In this document: piece after piece, positions 1 through 8,413 of the stretch
Layout: every line of letters begins with the position of its first letter
Numbering within the stretch: the first letter of the stretch is position 1
Assembly (NCBI RefSeq): GCF_003614185.1
Contig: NZ_KZ987724.1
Location: 1,837,360-1,901,359 of the forward strand
DNA from: Paenibacillus aceti
GTDB lineage: Bacteria; Bacillota; Bacilli; Paenibacillales; Paenibacillaceae
Length of the DNA stretch: 64,000 nt
Direction: 5' to 3'
Made by a program: the position numbers and the translations under genes
The notes under the pieces: generated by a model
Databases searched by the model: none
What the model was told of the DNA's origin: nothing
The model's input: only the letters and a program-made list of their open reading frames with translations

Positions 1-711
1 CCACACCTTTAAAACGATTTATCCATTGTTTCATACGAGAATGTAGACCATTTACATTTTGAAGGTGATATAAGCCCTTAATAACGTGTTTACCATCATT
101 TGATTTAATTCTTTAATGTTCAATACCCTTTTCTTTAGCGTAGGTTTTGTATGCTCTCCAAGCATCTGTAACAAGTACATTATCAGGTGTCAGTTTAGAG
201 CCAATCATAGTATCCACCTTAGTTTTCACAACACGCCCCATACAAGCAATTTTTGAAACAGTTGCTTTAGTGCGGTCTCTGGCAACAAGAAGACATACTT
301 GTTCGTGGCTAATGCCTCTATGTTTGGATTTGCCACCTCTTTTACGAGGTTTGCGTTCCGTTATACCACGTTGACCTTTTTGAGAGTACAGGAAATAGGT
401 CTCGTCAACTTCAACGATACCGTCAAATTGCTCAAAATCCATTTGTTTTAATGCACTTAACAATTGTGTCTCCAAGAAAAAAGCGTAACCCAAGTAACCC
501 CTATGATTTCGGCAGATTTTCGCAGAGAATAGCCTTTGAACATACAATCAACAAATATAATCCATTCGTCACCTTTTCGAGTGCGGTAAAGAACGGTATT
601 CGTTGTATCAGTAAATGTTTTACTACAACACTTGCAACGATAACGTTGGCGACCATTATACTTTCCAATCTGCCAGAGTAATTTGTCGCGGCATGTAGCA
701 CCTCTTTTTAT
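1..711 (-). pseudogene. IS1595-family (ISXO2-like) transposase remnant
   Basis: The translated pieces resemble an ISXO2-like DDE transposase: the second half of a zinc ribbon (RYRCKCCSKTF), then VEVDETYF, then VLVTDAWRAYKTY, then the conserved C-terminal stretch VNGLHSRMKQW. The gene is broken three ways. Its 5' end is lost: an in-frame stop at 712-714 precedes the half zinc ribbon. A one-base deletion near 465-472 shifts frame between SWRH and LLSALK. A TAA at 113-115 interrupts the reading frame after GIEH, although homologous sequence continues to the window edge. No terminal inverted repeats are visible on the right side. This is a dead insertion-sequence relic; no neighbouring gene depends on it. 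Confidence 0.85.
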
Positions 712-724
712 TTAATTTCCGTCA

Positions 725-910
725 CTATTCCACCTTCCTACTTATCTCCTCAAGCTTGCGGTTCATTTCAGATACGGATTCCTGTAGTAACTCCATCTTT
801 CTCAAGCCTGCATATTGGTTACCGATGATTCCTGAAAATCCAACAATTAATACAAAAGTGATTAGAATTAACAAGCAGACATCCCCTCTCGACTGTAGAT
901 GATTTTTCAC
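725..910 (-). CDS. Small single-pass membrane protein
   Basis: A 61-residue protein with one hydrophobic segment (about residues 12-29, LLILITFVLIVGFSGIIG) followed by a charged helical tail with heptad-like spacing (MELLQESVSEMNRKLEEISRKVE). The start is GTG, overlapping the stop of the upstream lipoprotein gene in a GTGA junction, so the two are probably translationally coupled. I recognise no family. The short coiled-coil tail suggests self-association or a partner at the membrane, but this is only inferred. It is the last gene of a two-gene unit and abuts the decayed transposase. Confidence 0.6.
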   Translation of the reverse strand: MKNHLQSRGDVCLLILITFVLIVGFSGIIGNQYAGLRKMELLQESVSEMNRKLEEISRKVE

Positions 911-1314
911 TCTGATTCGTAGATTAATTTCCTCAGCTTCTCGCTAGTCTTCTCTGAAATCGTATAGCCATGCTCCGTATCGGGTAAATGCACAAGCAGC
1001 CCTCTTTGCGAATCCGTATCTTCAATATTCAAGTGGTATTGCTTGCTACTTCCGTCCTTCATCTCCAATGTCATTAGAAAGATTGCACCATAATCAAGCA
1101 CGCCCTCCATCTGAGCAGCATGATTTAATGCCTCCACAAATAATCTAATGGACTCCTGATCCTCGAATACCTTCTCAGTAAAAGGCATGTTCTCCCTCTC
1201 TAAGCAAATCTGAATACACTCCAACGAGACGCTACTAATATCTTTCGCATTGAGGCGAGCGGCGACTTGTGTCGTGCAACCCGTATTCACGATCATCATG
1301 AGCAAGACGGGCAT
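907..1314 (-). CDS. Putative lipoprotein, start codon uncertain
   Basis: A 135-residue ORF whose N terminus carries a lipobox-like VNTGC (Cys at about residue 13 of the ATG-started form), so a diacylglyceryl-anchored extracellular protein is likely. The rest is soluble and mixed alpha/beta; I recognise no domain. The ATG used here (1312-1314) has no ribosome site. A strong AGGAGGA lies at about 1348-1355 beside an out-of-frame ATG at 1346-1348, and reading back in the lipoprotein frame adds a basic n-region (KFRNFLI) that would make a better signal peptide. Either a non-ATG start or a one-base frameshift is therefore possible. It is coupled to the downstream 61-residue membrane protein. Confidence 0.6.
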   Translation of the reverse strand: MPVLLMMIVNTGCTTQVAARLNAKDISSVSLECIQICLERENMPFTEKVFEDQESIRLFVEALNHAAQMEGVLDYGAIFLMTLEMKDGSSKQYHLNIEDTDSQRGLLVHLPDTEHGYTISEKTSEKLRKLIYESE

Positions 1315-1397
1315 AATCAGAAAATTTCTGAATTTTATGATACTTCATTCCTCCTTTTTTCTAACGCAACTAGATGCCTCTATTTCCACCTTTTCGA

Positions 1398-1841
1398 CTA
1401 AGCAGGTCCTAGCTGCCTCAATTTATCCTTGATAAACGGCTGAGTGCTCTCCGGCACTTCCGATAATCCGAAAAATTGGGCCTCCAACACTTCCTCGCCA
1501 TCTGGTGTAATCTCACCCGTAAACTGCGTACATATATAGTTGATGATGACATTATAGTATTCATGTCCATTTCTTAGCTTGGTAAAGAGCTCTTTTCCGG
1601 AGAATACGCCTTGAAGCTGGAGTCTCCCCAATTCCAAACCAATCTCTTCTTTTACTTCTCTCGCAATACACTCTTCAACGGATTCTCCAAGCTCCATCAG
1701 GCCTCCCGGAATTCCCCAGGTATGATCTTGATACTTCACTAACAATATCTGTCCATATTGATTAATGATTGCGACGCTAGGTCTTACCAAAATAAGCGGC
1801 TGATTACCCACCAACCGTCTCAAATCCTCTACATATCCCAT
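1398..1841 (-). CDS. NUDIX hydrolase
   Basis: About 147 residues from the ATG at 1841, chosen because GTGGAGG stands just in front of it; the longer reading frame from a GTG at 1853 would consume that ribosome site. The Nudix box is complete: GG-LMELGE-S-VEECIA-REVKEEIGLE fits the GX5EX7REUXEEXGU pattern, with the metal-binding REVKEE glutamates present. The substrate, a nucleoside diphosphate linked to some moiety, cannot be read from sequence; the preceding GIPGG and the length resemble ADP-ribose pyrophosphatase or MutT-like enzymes. The gene sits 12 bases downstream of the methyltransferase stop and is probably co-transcribed with it. Confidence 0.88.
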   Translation of the reverse strand: MGYVEDLRRLVGNQPLILVRPSVAIINQYGQILLVKYQDHTWGIPGGLMELGESVEECIAREVKEEIGLELGRLQLQGVFSGKELFTKLRNGHEYYNVIINYICTQFTGEITPDGEEVLEAQFFGLSEVPESTQPFIKDKLRQLGPA

Positions 1842-1853
1842 AGAAACCTCCAC

Positions 1854-2549
1854 TTATATATTGAAATGCCTCCACCAAACGCCGGCACATTCCGGTACAG
1901 TTGTCCATTGCTTCTCTTTAATCCTATCTGTGATTTCCTGACCAAAGAAAAAATCTGTTTTATCCACCGCTTCACTGACACTATTAAAACGATAGTCCAT
2001 TCTGATCCAGCGATAATCGAAACCATACCTCTCTTGTAATAAGGCATAATAAGGAGTCAAAAACTCGGGCGGGTTAGGTGCTTCAACCCCTGTCCCCATC
2101 GTCTCAAAAATGATGATGCTCCCTCCAGGCCTTAGCACTCTTTGAAGCTCTGTCATAATCAAATCGAGATTTTGTGGCCAATTCGTATTTTCCGTTCCGG
2201 TTAGATAGCAAATGCTCCAGCCTGAAACAATCAGATCGACGGAAGAGTCGGGCAAAGGAAGCTCTCTATGATCCGAGACCACCGTCTTCCAATTCAAAGG
2301 ATATTCACTTCTCCTTAATTTATGATCCAATCTATCGAGCATCGGTCGGGAAATATCTGTACATACCAGGGATTTGGCCGTTGGAGCGATTATAGTAGAT
2401 AGCCTCCCGCAACCTGCTCCTAGATCCAGTACATCCAGGCCTTCAAAAGGTCTTATTTCACGAATTACATCCGATAAATCGGGTTGACAGCTGACCATTG
2501 CATCATATAATTCCGCTTGTGCGATATAGACATCATCCTGATGTGACAT
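1854..2549 (-). CDS. Class I SAM-dependent methyltransferase
   Basis: 231 residues with the Rossmann-fold methyltransferase motif I (VLDLGAGCGRLS, about residues 35-46), an acidic motif II region (LVCTDIS) and a post-I block (PLPDSSVDLIVSGWSICYL) typical of UbiE/Methyltransf_11 enzymes. A conserved LQRVLRPGGSIIIFE follows at about residue 140. The acceptor substrate cannot be predicted. The start has a good ribosome site (AGAGGTGG). It leads a likely two-gene unit with the NUDIX hydrolase; the long upstream spacer holds a family A repeat element. Confidence 0.85.
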   Translation of the reverse strand: MSHQDDVYIAQAELYDAMVSCQPDLSDVIREIRPFEGLDVLDLGAGCGRLSTIIAPTAKSLVCTDISRPMLDRLDHKLRRSEYPLNWKTVVSDHRELPLPDSSVDLIVSGWSICYLTGTENTNWPQNLDLIMTELQRVLRPGGSIIIFETMGTGVEAPNPPEFLTPYYALLQERYGFDYRWIRMDYRFNSVSEAVDKTDFFFGQEITDRIKEKQWTTVPECAGVWWRHFNI

Positions 2550-2618
2550 TTGATCTTACCACCTCTTTACATGTTGTGCGTTAGCGATACTGCCGTTCGG
2601 TGCTGTGTATTACATTAA

Positions 2619-2804
2619 TAGATGCAAATATGCAATTATTCTCGGAAAATAGGACTGTGATTTAAGAATAGTTGCGAATATACAACTATTTCCTCACTTA
2701 GGCCTCGTTCGAGAGAAAAACCATCCGAATAGTTGTATAAAAGCAGCTATATCCTCAAAGGTGGGCATGGAGTCCCCATATAGTTGTATTTAAGCACTTA
2801 TATT
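2619..2804. repeat. Family A quartet element, copy 1
   Basis: Four imperfect dyads of 21-24 bp begin (at the TAGTTG-like left edge) at 2619, 2669, 2730 and 2781, that is 50, 61 and 51 bp apart. Examples are TAGTTGCGAATATACAACTA (2669) and TAGTTGTATAAAAGCAGCTA (2730). The 37-bp central linker ends in a GAAAAACCATCCGA block that recurs in other copies. The 557-bp spacer 2550-3106 otherwise holds only the terminator at 2964-3000. Function is unknown. Confidence 0.85.
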
Positions 2805-2963
2805 ATGTACGACGTCCCCTATACCACAAACGTTGCAGCAATGAGCTAAATACTTGCGACAATCAACAACTCATATTTGCAGTTTTCGAGCTTCTGCGGG
2901 AATGCCTAGGCAAGGGGCCCAAGGCTGTGCCGTTTAATACTTGCTTCCAGACACGCGGCAAAT

Positions 2964-3000
2964 AAAAAGACAAATCGTTATTAGTTCTAGCGATTTGTCT
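2964..3000 (-). terminator. Terminator behind the marR-type gene
   Basis: On the minus strand AGACAAATCG pairs with CGATTTGTCT across a 13-base loop (2968-2977 with 2991-3000) and is followed by TTTTTATTT. It lies about 110 bases beyond the stop of the MarR-family gene. Confidence 0.7.
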
Positions 3001-3106
3001 CGGGTGCTCCGCAATGCGTTAATTATTTATGTGATGTCTGTGCTGTAATAAGCTTTGTAAGCCTGATACCTTCTGATACCTGTTATTTTCCCCCTCTGCA
3101 GTCCCG

Positions 3107-3526
3107 TTAAGATTTTCCGCCCGATATCTTCCCTAGCAAATAAATCAGCAACTGTTGATTGTGGGTCGAAATGCGATCAAGAATACCGTTAAGATACGTA
3201 TTCCGGATAGAGACACCGCGCTCAAGCTCTTCCTTCCCTTTGTCCGTAATGGATACCCAGACGATCCGTCGATCCGTCTCATCACGGTCGCGGCGAATCA
3301 GCTCGCCACGTTCCATGCGATCCAGCAGCATCGTAACCGCAGCAGGTGTTGTGGACAGGAACGGAATAAGATCCGAAGGCTTCAAGCTCTGAAGCTCCTG
3401 CTGACTCATGACCTCCAGAACGCTCAATTGCGATGTCGTCAAAGAGGGCGCAAGATTATCCTCCATATGAGTCTGAAAATCTTTAACGATCTTTCCAAGC
3501 AATCTGGCAAATTCCTCTGTATGCAA
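3107..3526 (-). CDS. MarR-family transcriptional regulator
   Basis: 139 residues with the winged-helix pattern of MarR proteins: LTTSQLSVLEVMSQQE, then a recognition-helix region (LIPFLSTTPAAVTMLLDRMERGELIRR) and the wing with the hallmark DRDETDRRIVWVSITDKGKEEL. Start is TTG at 3524-3526, placed 7-8 bases after GGGGAGGG; no ATG fits. It is monocistronic, ended by the hairpin at 2964-3000. A 7-bp inverted repeat about 50-70 bases upstream (3578-3598) is a plausible autoregulatory operator. The ligand and any other targets are unknown. Confidence 0.88.
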   Translation of the reverse strand: MHTEEFARLLGKIVKDFQTHMEDNLAPSLTTSQLSVLEVMSQQELQSLKPSDLIPFLSTTPAAVTMLLDRMERGELIRRDRDETDRRIVWVSITDKGKEELERGVSIRNTYLNGILDRISTHNQQLLIYLLGKISGGKS

Positions 3527-3577
3527 TCAGATCCCTCCCCAGGTCGTGCATCAATAAATGGCCTTAAATTCCCTGGC

Positions 3578-3598
3578 TTAACTCTTTCTATGAGTTAA
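3578..3598. promoter_or_regulatory. Putative MarR operator
   Basis: TTAACTC (3578-3584) and GAGTTAA (3592-3598) form a perfect 7-bp inverted repeat with a 7-base spacer, upstream of the MarR gene's start. Size and position suit a MarR dimer site, but binding is inferred only. Confidence 0.5.
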
Positions 3599-3713
3599 CT
3601 AATCTAATCATGACCCACTCGCTAATAATATCAGGTGTAAGTAAATTTCGACATCCATTTTCAAAATCCTGCCATAGAAGTCCTCAACATCACTTATTAC
3701 CTATCAAAAACAC

Positions 3714-3741
3714 AAAAAAGGCCACCCATCCACGGGCAGCC
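3714..3741 (-). terminator. Terminator behind ilvE
   Basis: Minus-strand GGCTGCCC and GGGTGGCC pair (two G-U pairs) around a 6-base loop, followed by TTTTTTG. It lies about 85 bases after the ilvE stop. The rest of 3600-3826 shows nothing recognisable. Confidence 0.65.
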
Positions 3742-3826
3742 CCTCCAATATATCTATTGAAAATAAACCCCAAAATGCTCATGATACAAACAAACTCCAC
3801 CTAGCAGACAAAGCAGAATTCCTACA

Positions 3827-4900
3827 TTAAAGCTTACCGATCAAATGTCTCCAATTCAGAGGGTCAGCGAGTTTCCCCTGCTGAATTCCAGTGATCGTAT
3901 CATACAGTCTGCCGGAAATTTCGCCAGTATTGCCTCCGTTAATCTCGATGCTCTGTTCCTCCCATTTCATCGCGCCAATCGGAGAGATCACAGCAGCCGT
4001 TCCGGTGCCGAAGGCTTCCTCCAGTTTTCCTTGCTGATGCGCCTCGAACAGCTCCTCGACAGAGATCTTACGCTCCGTCACTGGAATCCCCCAATGCTTC
4101 AGCATCATAATTACCGAATCCCGGGTAACGCCGGGGAGAATGCTGCCATTTAGCTCCGGTGTAATCACTTCCCCAGCGACCTTGAAGAATACATTCATAC
4201 TACCGACTTCCTCAATATACCGCTGCTCCACGCCGTCCAGCCACAATACCTGTGAATAACCTTGACGCTTCGCTTCCTCCTGCGCCTTAATACTCGAAGC
4301 ATAGTTGATCGAGGTCTTGGCCTCGCCTGTCCCGCCGCGTACCGCCCGTACATATTGATCCTCTACATAGATCGATACAGGGGCCAGACCACTGGAATAA
4401 TAAGCTCCTACTGGCGACGTAATGATGATCAGCTTATATTCCTGCGATGCGCGTACGCCAAGACATGGCTCGGTGGCGATGATGAAGGGACGGATATACA
4501 GCGAGTTCTCTACCCGCTGCGGAATCCAGTCATGATCGATCTCTACGAGCTTGCTGATCGCCTGCAGCAGCCATTCAGGCTCCACCTGAGGAATTCCTAA
4601 TCGGTCACAAGACCGATTCATACGGCGGATATTCATGTCCGGCCTGAACAGAATAATGTCTCCCTCCGCTCCACGGTAAGCCTTCATGCCTTCGAACACT
4701 TCTTGTCCGTAATGAAGCACCATCGCTGATGGATCCAGGCTTATCGGCCCATAGGGAATAATTCTCGAATCATGCCAGCCCTTCTCCGACGAGTATTCCG
4801 CAACGAACATATGGTCACTAAAATATTTGCCGAAACCGAGTTCATCTTCATTCGGCTTATGCTTCGGCTGATTGGTTCGAATTACTTGTAGCTGTTCCAT
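3827..4900 (-). CDS. ilvE: Branched-chain amino acid aminotransferase
   Basis: 357 residues, the size of the class IV PLP aminotransferases of the long BCAT type (IlvK/YwaA of Bacillus). Diagnostic stretches: FGKYFSDHMFVAEY near the N terminus, LHYGQEVFEGMKAYR, the PLP-lysine segment GGTGEAKTSINYA (about residues 195-207) and GTGTAAVISPIG near the C terminus. It interconverts leucine, isoleucine and valine with their 2-oxo acids, using glutamate/2-oxoglutarate. It is monocistronic and divergent from a LysR gene, with both promoters built on one palindromic -35 sequence, so the LysR protein is a reasonable candidate regulator (inference). Confidence 0.93.
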   Translation of the reverse strand: MEQLQVIRTNQPKHKPNEDELGFGKYFSDHMFVAEYSSEKGWHDSRIIPYGPISLDPSAMVLHYGQEVFEGMKAYRGAEGDIILFRPDMNIRRMNRSCDRLGIPQVEPEWLLQAISKLVEIDHDWIPQRVENSLYIRPFIIATEPCLGVRASQEYKLIIITSPVGAYYSSGLAPVSIYVEDQYVRAVRGGTGEAKTSINYASSIKAQEEAKRQGYSQVLWLDGVEQRYIEEVGSMNVFFKVAGEVITPELNGSILPGVTRDSVIMMLKHWGIPVTERKISVEELFEAHQQGKLEEAFGTGTAAVISPIGAMKWEEQSIEINGGNTGEISGRLYDTITGIQQGKLADPLNWRHLIGKL

Positions 4901-4942
4901 TTCGGGCGCTTCCTTTCTTAGGTACGATAGTTATTGTTATTA

Positions 4943-4992
4943 ACTATAGCGATTAAATCTATATTGATCAATAATAGGGTATCGATTATAAT
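4943..4992. promoter_or_regulatory. Overlapping divergent promoters of ilvE and lysR
   Basis: The 12-bp palindrome TATTGATCAATA (4962-4973) supplies the -35 hexamer TTGATC on each strand. Rightward, TTGATC (4965-4970), 16 bp, then TATAAT (4987-4992). Leftward, TTGATC (complement of 4966-4971), 17 bp, then TATAGT (complement of 4943-4948). Polymerase cannot occupy both at once, and a regulator on the palindrome would control both. Confidence 0.65.
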
Positions 4993-5028
4993 CATAGAAA
5001 TTATCTATCAATAAAGGGGATCCTATCA

Positions 5029-5937
5029 ATGGAACATCGGTTACTGGAATATTTCCTGGCTGTTTGTGAGGAGCTTCATTTTACCAGGGCGGCTGAGAAA
5101 TTAGGCATTACCCAACCCACCTTAAGCCATCAGATTCGGCTGCTGGAACGTGAGCTGGGAGCCCCGTTATTTCACCGCAGCGGGAAGAAGATAACATTGA
5201 CACAGGCTGGTCAGATCCTGCTCGGTCATGCCCATCGCGTCATTAACGAGCTGAAGCTGGCCCGACAGGAAATCGATGAATTGTCCGGATTACAAAGAGG
5301 CAAGCTGCGCATCGGCTGCTCCGGCAATCATCTGTTGACCGATGCTCTCGTTGCCTTCCACCGCCTCTATCCGGGCATTGAACTGACGGTCACTGAACTG
5401 GCGACCGAAGAGACGAGAGAGGGATTGCTCCATAATTATTTGGATGTCGGCGTCGTCTTCCTCCCCTTATTCGATGAACAGCTAGCTTACCGCCCGCTTT
5501 ATGAGGAAGAGCTCGTCTTAGTGATATCAAGCCGCCATGAATATGCGGCCTGTCCCAGCATAAACATCCGACAACTGGCCGAGTTGCCGCTAGTGCTGTT
5601 CCCGCAGAAATTTCTAGTCCGGCAAATGATCGACTCCGCTTGCGCCGAGCTGGAAATTCAATTGAAGCCGGTCATGGAGCTGTCCACCCTGGAATCCCAA
5701 TTACATATGGCCGAGCAAAATGTGGGGGGCACGATTCTACCCAAATCCTATATTGCAACCATCGATCGCCGTCGTGTCGCCATCATCCCGTTATCCTCCC
5801 CCGCCCCGCGAAAAAAGGTAGGGCTTGTCTACCGCAAGGATACGTCGATGAATCCCATCATCAGTGCTTTTATCGATCATTTAATCCATTTCTGGCCTAG
5901 CAATAAAAAAGAACCTTCATCTCCACCCCTGCAATAG
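5029..5937 (+). CDS. LysR-family transcriptional regulator
   Basis: 302 residues. The N-terminal winged helix-turn-helix is canonical (LHFTRAAEKLGITQPTLSHQ at about 17-36, then LERELGAPLFHR), followed by the linker helix and a type 2 periplasmic-binding-like effector domain from about residue 90 (GKLRIGCSGNHLLTDALVAF). It resembles the CynR/CysL branch, but the effector cannot be assigned. AAGGGG precedes the ATG. It is divergent from ilvE; LysR proteins commonly regulate the divergently transcribed gene and themselves, which fits the shared promoter palindrome. Confidence 0.9.
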   Translation: MEHRLLEYFLAVCEELHFTRAAEKLGITQPTLSHQIRLLERELGAPLFHRSGKKITLTQAGQILLGHAHRVINELKLARQEIDELSGLQRGKLRIGCSGNHLLTDALVAFHRLYPGIELTVTELATEETREGLLHNYLDVGVVFLPLFDEQLAYRPLYEEELVLVISSRHEYAACPSINIRQLAELPLVLFPQKFLVRQMIDSACAELEIQLKPVMELSTLESQLHMAEQNVGGTILPKSYIATIDRRRVAIIPLSSPAPRKKVGLVYRKDTSMNPIISAFIDHLIHFWPSNKKEPSSPPLQ

Positions 5938-5955
5938 GACGGATTAGAAGGTTCT
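5910..5955. terminator. Convergent terminator between lysR and parC
   Basis: AGAACCTTC (5910-5918) pairs with GAAGGTTCT (5947-5955). A-tracts on the left and T-rich sequence on the right let it act for both converging genes. The 5' arm overlaps the last codons of lysR. Confidence 0.7.
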
Positions 5956-5964
5956 TCATTTTGA

Positions 5965-8400
5965 TTAAGGAGTAATTAGCAGATCGACGATCTCATCCTG
6001 CTTCTCCACATGAGCCATAATTCTGCCGATAGATTTGCGCTCAGCAAGCGGCGCCGACTCGGAGCTGAAGCTGTAGGTCTGGCCTTCCCGAGTTACGGCA
6101 AGCACTGTAATTGGCTCTTTGCAATGGAAGCCGCCTGCGATCCGGCTGCCGTTCGGCTTAACCCGCTTGCCTTCCTTGAACTCAAAGGTCTGGACGCCCT
6201 TACCTCCGCGGCTCTGCAGCGGATAATCAAGCAGCAGACTGCGCTTCGCATAACCCAAGTCAGAGACAACGAGCAGTTCGCCCTCATCGCCCTCAACCCA
6301 TAGCGCGCTGACGACTTCATCGTCTTCCTTGAGCCCGATTCCTTTCACACCAGCCGATACCCGGCCCATCGCATTCACTTCATTCTCAGCAAAGCGGATA
6401 GCCATGCCCTGCTTCGTCAGCAGTAATATATCCTGATTGCCCCGACTCACCTGGACAGTAACAATCTCATCCTCGCCCGCTACCTTACAGGCCGCTACCG
6501 CTGTCGAACGTTTTGTCTCATAATCCTTCAATTCCGTACGTTTCACTTGACCACGCTTCGTAACGAATACAAGACTTACCCCCGGTTCATCGAAGGACTT
6601 AAGCGGAATCGCATTCACGATGTAATCCTCTTTGGCTAATGGTATCACGTTCACGATCGCCGTTCCGTTGTCCTTCCATTTGAATTCTGGAATCTGATGC
6701 ACCGGCAGCAGGAAGTATTGACCTCGCTGGGTGAAGAGGAGGATATTCTGCAGCGTATCCACATCGAGCACATGCTTGATATAGTCGCCTTCCTTCACCC
6801 CGGAGCTATTCCGCTCACCGCCAGAGCGAGTGAACGAGAGCATGCTCGTCCGCTTGATATACCCTTCATTGGACAGGGTCACCAGCACATCCTCCTGCGC
6901 GACCATAACCTCAAGGTTCACCTTAAGCTCCTCTACCTTGCTCTGAATTTCACAGCGGCGGTCGATCCCGTATTTATCGCGGATCTCCAGCAATTCCTTC
7001 TTGATCAAGGCGACGAGCTTCTTATCGCTCTCCAGAATACCGCGAAGTACAGCGATTTTCTTAATAATATCATCAAGCTCTTTCTGCAGCGAAGTAATCT
7101 CCAGATTGGTTAAACGGTATAATTGCAGAGTCAGGATGGAGTCGGCTTGCCGCTCTGTGAATCCAAACATCCATTGCAGATTGTTCTGCGCATCCTGGCG
7201 ATTCTTCGAAGCCTTGATCGCCGCGATAACTTCATCAAGAATATTCAAGGCCTTCACCAGACCTTCGAGCACATGGGCCCGATCCTCCAGCTTCTCCAGC
7301 TCATACTGCGTCCGGAACGTCACTACCTCGCGCTGGTGAGCGATATAAGCCTCCAGAATCGCCTTTAGTCCAAGCTGACGCGGCGCCTTGTTCACAATCG
7401 CTACCATATTGAAATTATAAGTTACCTGCAGATCGGTCTTCTTCAGCAAATAAGCGAGAATCCCCTGAGCATCGGCATCCTTCTTCAGCTCGACGACGAT
7501 CCGCAGCCCGTTCCGTCCGCTCTCGTCGCGAACTTCAGCGATCCCGTCTACCTTCTTCTCCAGCCGGATATTCTCCATCGCCGTGACCAGACGGGATTTA
7601 ACAATCTGATACGGAATCTCTGTGACGATAATCTGTTGCTTACCACCGCGCAGATTCTCGATTTCTGTCTTGGAACGCAGATAGATACGGCCTTTCCCGG
7701 TGCGATAGGCATCACGGATGCCTTCCTCGCCCATAATAATCCCGCCGGTCGGGAAGTCCGGTCCCTTCATATAGGACATGATCTCCTCCAGGCTGAGCTC
7801 CGGCCGCTCCATCACAGCTATAGAAGCATCGATCACCTCGCGCAGATTATGCGGCGGAATCTCTGTCGCGAACCCCGCCGAAATCCCGCTTACCCCATTC
7901 ACGAGCAGATTAGGATAGCGGGAAGGCAACACAACAGGCTCCAATGCCGAGTTATCAAAATTGTCCTTGAACGGAACCGTCCGCTTCTCAATATCGCGCA
8001 GCAGCTCCATCGCGATCGGTGACAGCCGTGCTTCCGTATAACGCATCGCCGCCGCTGGATCATCATCCTGGGAGCCCCAGTTGCCGTGACCATCGACCAG
8101 CACATGCCCCATCTTCCACGGTTGAGCCATCCTGACCATGCCATCATAAATCGATGCATCGCCATGCGGATGGTAATTCCCCATCACATCGCCGACCGTC
8201 TTGGCCGACTTGCGATAAGATTTGTCTGGCGTATTGCCCGAATCATACATCGCGTACAATATCCGACGCTGAACCGGCTTGAGCCCATCGCGCACGTCAG
8301 GAATGGCGCGATCCTGAATTATATATTTGGAATACCGGCCGAAGCGATCGCCGACGACTTCTTCCAAATAAGCCGGTAAGAAATTCTCCAACATGCTCAA
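5965..8400 (-). CDS. parC: DNA topoisomerase IV subunit A
   Basis: 811 residues, within the usual 800-820 for Gram-positive ParC (GrlA). The breakage-reunion domain carries the catalytic tyrosine in RYTEARLS (about residue 118) and a quinolone-determining region [20 protein letters not shown] with Ala and Asp at the classical Ser80/Glu84 positions. The C terminus is a beta-pinwheel (repeats with [31 protein letters not shown]). The short GyrA-box-like segments and pairing with parE favour ParC over GyrA. Start is TTG at 8400 or the ATG six bases on. It lies 13 bases behind parE in one operon; together they decatenate replicated chromosomes. Confidence 0.93.
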   Translation of the reverse strand: MSMLENFLPAYLEEVVGDRFGRYSKYIIQDRAIPDVRDGLKPVQRRILYAMYDSGNTPDKSYRKSAKTVGDVMGNYHPHGDASIYDGMVRMAQPWKMGHVLVDGHGNWGSQDDDPAAAMRYTEARLSPIAMELLRDIEKRTVPFKDNFDNSALEPVVLPSRYPNLLVNGVSGISAGFATEIPPHNLREVIDASIAVMERPELSLEEIMSYMKGPDFPTGGIIMGEEGIRDAYRTGKGRIYLRSKTEIENLRGGKQQIIVTEIPYQIVKSRLVTAMENIRLEKKVDGIAEVRDESGRNGLRIVVELKKDADAQGILAYLLKKTDLQVTYNFNMVAIVNKAPRQLGLKAILEAYIAHQREVVTFRTQYELEKLEDRAHVLEGLVKALNILDEVIAAIKASKNRQDAQNNLQWMFGFTERQADSILTLQLYRLTNLEITSLQKELDDIIKKIAVLRGILESDKKLVALIKKELLEIRDKYGIDRRCEIQSKVEELKVNLEVMVAQEDVLVTLSNEGYIKRTSMLSFTRSGGERNSSGVKEGDYIKHVLDVDTLQNILLFTQRGQYFLLPVHQIPEFKWKDNGTAIVNVIPLAKEDYIVNAIPLKSFDEPGVSLVFVTKRGQVKRTELKDYETKRSTAVAACKVAGEDEIVTVQVSRGNQDILLLTKQGMAIRFAENEVNAMGRVSAGVKGIGLKEDDEVVSALWVEGDEGELLVVSDLGYAKRSLLLDYPLQSRGGKGVQTFEFKEGKRVKPNGSRIAGGFHCKEPITVLAVTREGQTYSFSSESAPLAERKSIGRIMAHVEKQDEIVDLLITP

Positions 8401-8413
8401 ATCAAGTCACCCT

